Shown piece by piece: positions 61,998 to 64,000 of a DNA stretch of 64,000 nt (position 1 is the first letter of the stretch; the number at the start of each line of letters is the position of its first letter). The translations under genes were made by a program, and so were the position numbers. Under the pieces are notes generated by a model. That model was not told the DNA's origin. It was given only the letters and a program-made list of their open reading frames with translations, and did not search any database. This DNA is from Phaeosaccion multiseriatum (Eukaryota; Ochrophyta, other classes): assembly GCA_965112735.1 (NCBI GenBank), contig OZ218960.1, positions 2,914,001 to 2,978,000 on the forward strand, in the 5' to 3' direction.

Positions 61998-62775
61998 TCT
62001 AGCACATAGCTGTCGTCGCTGCAGGCGTATGGGCAGACGGGTAGGAGGTTGAGAGGCAGGACGGACGGACGGACGGACGGAGGGAGGAAGATAAGAGGCA
62101 TGTTGGTGCGCAGGTAGGCAGGGAAGGATGAGGATGGGACGGGAGGGTGTGTGAATGTGTGTACTTGTGCTCCCCCGCCCCCTTCCTTCCTTCCCTCCCC
62201 CACAGTAGATCGAAGGCCCTATATGGCACTCACGTGCTGCCACTGCCCCTGGTCCGAGCCAGGTGCTGCACGTCGAGGAGAGCGACGGTGCAGCTGTCGT
62301 TGGGCCGCGCCCCTGCCAGCACCACCGCCAGCACCCGCTGGGCTGGGTGCCACGACATCAGGGCGGAGGAGGAGCCAGTTGCAGCAGGGGTGGGAGAAGG
62401 GTTCGGGGGTGGCCTGGGGGGAGAGGGGGGGTGTGGGTGGGGGGAGGGAGGGGAAGAGAAGGGGGGTGAGAGGCAAGCTTGCGCTGGGGAAAGGCGACTT
62501 GTCTGTTCGCCCCCTTTTGTTGTTGCATACCCTCCGCTTAGAAGACTCCAGCCCTTGCGAAGGGCGGTGGACACCCAACCCCCTCCACCTCCTCGTCCAG
62601 GGCCCTCCTCAGGGAGATTCTCCAGCTCCTCGTCCTCCTGCTGCAGCGAGAGGTCGCCTCCATCGTCCTCCTCGCAGACCTGCGCCAAGATCTGGCGCCA
62701 AGGGATGGCAAAACTTGTCAACACTTGGCCTCGCCCGCTCCCCTCGCTACGCGTTCGGTTGCCGTACGGAGCCAT
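59300..62775 (-). CDS. AAAS: ALADIN-like WD40 nucleoporin
   Basis: ALADIN is a WD-repeat protein of the nuclear pore complex. Eight exons join in phase: 62775-62531, 62413-62234, 62018-61860, 61659-61524, 61330-61143, 60873-60502, 60304-60122 and 59552-59300, giving 571 aa (human ALADIN is 546). Beta-propeller repeats include SALMSWHPAQRVLAVVL, RDISCLRWGPIASPALLAVG joined to RHGICLWRFG, and LPCHELAWSPQ. Further on are LLASCSPSESCLRLWDVAPA, GPVDLLRWSPSGAFLFAAS, then GVMLFETRAWAAESW and GAVWDPSSRFLVVFS. This order, and the Phe-Glu-Thr-x-x-Trp...Glu-Ser-Trp stretch, matches ALADIN rather than a generic WD40 protein. Low-complexity inserts (Ser, Glu, Gly) occur, and an exact 16-bp motif copy in exon 5 is read as VGDTA. 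The start MAPYGNRTRSEG was preferred over the upstream MTAT (62787). Confidence 0.82.
60898..61060 (-). repeat. (GTGA/GGGT)n tetranucleotide repeat
   Basis: An intron of the ALADIN-like gene is largely made of GAGT and GGGT units. Confidence 0.9.
61239..61254 (-). repeat. exact 16-bp motif copy
   Basis: GCTGTATCACCAACTG followed by CTGTGCTGC lies in exon 5 of the ALADIN-like gene. Confidence 0.95.
61375..61514 (+). repeat. (CAGT)n array with TACTTGGTGT spacers
   Basis: CAGT runs are interrupted four times by a block containing TACTTGGTGT, in the intron between ALADIN exons 61659-61524 and 61330-61143. Confidence 0.9.
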
Positions 62776-63074
62776 GGTTGCTGTCACCTACACCAGACGC
62801 CAACTGGCATGGCTTCACCGTACAGATAGGAGCTGTGACACTAGAGAGAGAGAGAGAGAGAGAGAATCGAGAAAGAGGGGAGAGAAATGGGAAAGAGGGA
62901 AATTTTAAGTATGCGACCATCCCAGCCGTGGAAACCACTTTCCCGCGTATCAACGATTGATGCGACGCGCCATTACCCCTGAGTGGACGTCCAAGCTCTA
63001 AGCAATCGAGTGGCCCACCACACAACAACACAACCACAGCCTCTCGTTTATTTATCAACACTACGGCAGTAAGG
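62776..63074. promoter_or_regulatory. 299-bp divergent promoter, ALADIN-like and CCCH genes
   Basis: The two genes start in opposite directions within 299 bp, so the promoters must overlap. The span holds a (GA)n run (62842-62865) and an AT-richer part at 63040-63070. No TATA box was identified. Confidence 0.55.
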
Positions 63075-63962
63075 ATGGGAAGGACAAAGAAGGCCGGGAA
63101 GGCTGGGGCAAAGGGGAAGAAGGGAGAGGAGGAGGAGACAGTGGAAGAGACAATGGTAGAGGAGGTGGTGGTGGAGGAGGAGAAGACGGAGAAGAAGAAG
63201 AAGAAGACCAAGAAGGACAAGAAATCCAAGAAGAAGGAGGAGTCTGAGGAGGAGGAGGAGGAGAAGGAGAAGGAGGAGGAGGAAGAGGCCGACGAGGAGG
63301 AGGCGGACGCGGACGAGGAGGAGAAGGGTAGCGACAAGGAGGGCGAGGACGACGAGGAGGAGGAGGAGGAAGAGGAGGAGGACAAGGAAAAGGAGGACGA
63401 CAGCAAGAAGCGCAAGCACGACGAGGTGGAGGAGGAAGGCGACGCCGCCGAGGAGGGCGGAGAGGCCGGGGACATCAACCTGACCTGCATGGAGTGCAAC
63501 GGAGGCTTTGTATTTTCCAAGCTGGAACAGGACTTCTACGAGGAGAAGGGATTCGAGGGACAGCCTAAGCGATGCAAGGAGTGCCGCGCCGCCAAGAAGG
63601 CCCGCTTCAACGAGCAGGGGGGAAGGGGAGGGGGGAACCCATGCTACGCCTTCCAGAAGGGAGAGTGCAACAGGGGCGACAGCTGCAGATTCTCGCACGG
63701 CGGAGGAGGAGGCGGGGGAGGAGGATACGGAGGAGGAGGATATGGTGGGGGGGGGGGGCGAGGCGGAGGAGGGGTGTGCTTCGCCTTCCAGAAGGGGGAG
63801 TGCAACAGGGGTGACAGCTGCAGGTTCTCGCACAGCGGAGGAGGAGGCGGCGGGGGAGGAGGATACGACGGGGGAGGAGGGGGAGGAGGGGGCCGAGGAG
63901 CGTGCTTCGCCTTCCAGAAGGGAGAGTGCAACAGAGGCGACAGCTGCAGATTCTCGCACTAG
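63075..63962 (+). CDS. zinc-ribbon and triple CCCH zinc finger protein
   Basis: A single exon encodes 295 aa. Residues 1-135 are a highly charged Lys/Glu tract (MGRTKKAGKAGAKGKKGEEE). A four-Cys zinc ribbon follows (CMECNGGFVFSKLEQDFYEE...CKEC), of the type in Pfam's probable zinc-ribbon domain with Cys pairs about 30 residues apart. Then come three CCCH fingers of identical sequence (CFAFQKGECNRGDSCRFSH, the first with Tyr for Phe), matching CX7CX5CX3H and separated by Gly/Tyr spacers. CCCH fingers usually bind single-stranded RNA, so a nuclear RNA-binding role is likely. The gene ends directly after the third finger. The three finger units are nearly identical in DNA too, pointing to recent tandem duplication. 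It is intronless, unlike most neighbours, and shares its promoter region with the ALADIN-like gene. Confidence 0.85.
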   Translation: MGRTKKAGKAGAKGKKGEEEETVEETMVEEVVVEEEKTEKKKKKTKKDKKSKKKEESEEEEEEKEKEEEEEADEEEADADEEEKGSDKEGEDDEEEEEEEEEDKEKEDDSKKRKHDEVEEEGDAAEEGGEAGDINLTCMECNGGFVFSKLEQDFYEEKGFEGQPKRCKECRAAKKARFNEQGGRGGGNPCYAFQKGECNRGDSCRFSHGGGGGGGGGYGGGGYGGGGGRGGGGVCFAFQKGECNRGDSCRFSHSGGGGGGGGGYDGGGGGGGGRGACFAFQKGECNRGDSCRFSH

Positions 63963-64000
63963 AGACGACCCGGAGCGAAGGAGCAAGGGCCGCAAGAACG

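Noticed and set aside
63048-63995. Long minus-strand open frame opposite the CCCH gene
   Set aside because: It is Leu/Ser/Pro low complexity made by reading the Lys/Glu codons backwards. The plus strand has exact zinc finger spacing.

Overview
The window is nuclear DNA of a single-celled eukaryote. It carries spliced genes with GT-AG introns on both strands, GC-rich coding sequence, and very many microsatellites in introns and inside exons. The protein families point to a photosynthetic stramenopile: a fungal-type Zn2Cys6 regulator, a PPR-SMR organelle RNA factor, a MYND-finger protein, an ankyrin plus FNIP-like leucine-rich repeat relic and a zinc-ribbon/CCCH protein. A eustigmatophyte such as Nannochloropsis would fit, but that is inference from gene content only.

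Layout. 0.8-1.9 kb (+): RNA polymerase II subunit RPB4. 3.2-6.6 kb (+): Zn2Cys6 transcription factor. 7.1-7.8 kb (+): small one-helix membrane protein. 9.0-10.4 kb (-): broken ankyrin-LRR gene. 10.8-13.5 kb (+): PPR-SMR protein. 13.7-17.9 kb (+): nine-exon protein of unknown function. 18.5 kb: foldback element with 80-bp arms. 18.9-21.1 kb (-): MYND-finger protein. 21.4-32.0 kb (-): 13-exon USP32-like ubiquitin protease. 32.7-37.8 kb (+): large type II membrane protein, possibly a glycosyltransferase. 38.9-42.0 kb (+): coiled-coil protein with Sfi1-like Trp repeats. 42.8-45.1 kb (-): multi-pass membrane protein. 45.9-52.3 kb (-): AFG2/DRG1-type double AAA ATPase. 52.8 kb: histone H3 relic. 54.6-55.9 kb (+): secreted Ser/Gly-rich protein. 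56.3-58.5 kb: transposon graveyard with hAT-like and LTR-retroelement relics and ATATGCG-rich islands. 59.3-62.8 kb (-): ALADIN-like nucleoporin. 63.1-64.0 kb (+): zinc-ribbon/triple-CCCH protein.

For eight genes I joined exons by hand and every splice phase closes: RPB4 153 aa, unknown protein 540 aa, MYND 437 aa, USP32-like 2415 aa, type II protein 1262 aa, coiled coil 592 aa, AFG2 1359 aa, ALADIN 571 aa. Most genes are housekeeping (transcription, ubiquitin removal, ribosome biogenesis, nuclear pore, organelle RNA). I see no metabolic gene cluster.

The most unusual signal is a 16-bp word, GCTGTATCACCAACTG (reverse CAGTTGGTGATACAGC). It recurs exactly five times and with one or two changes about ten more times, in unrelated genes, in both orientations, in different reading frames and in introns. 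It therefore behaves as a DNA- or RNA-level element rather than a protein motif. I know of no name for it.
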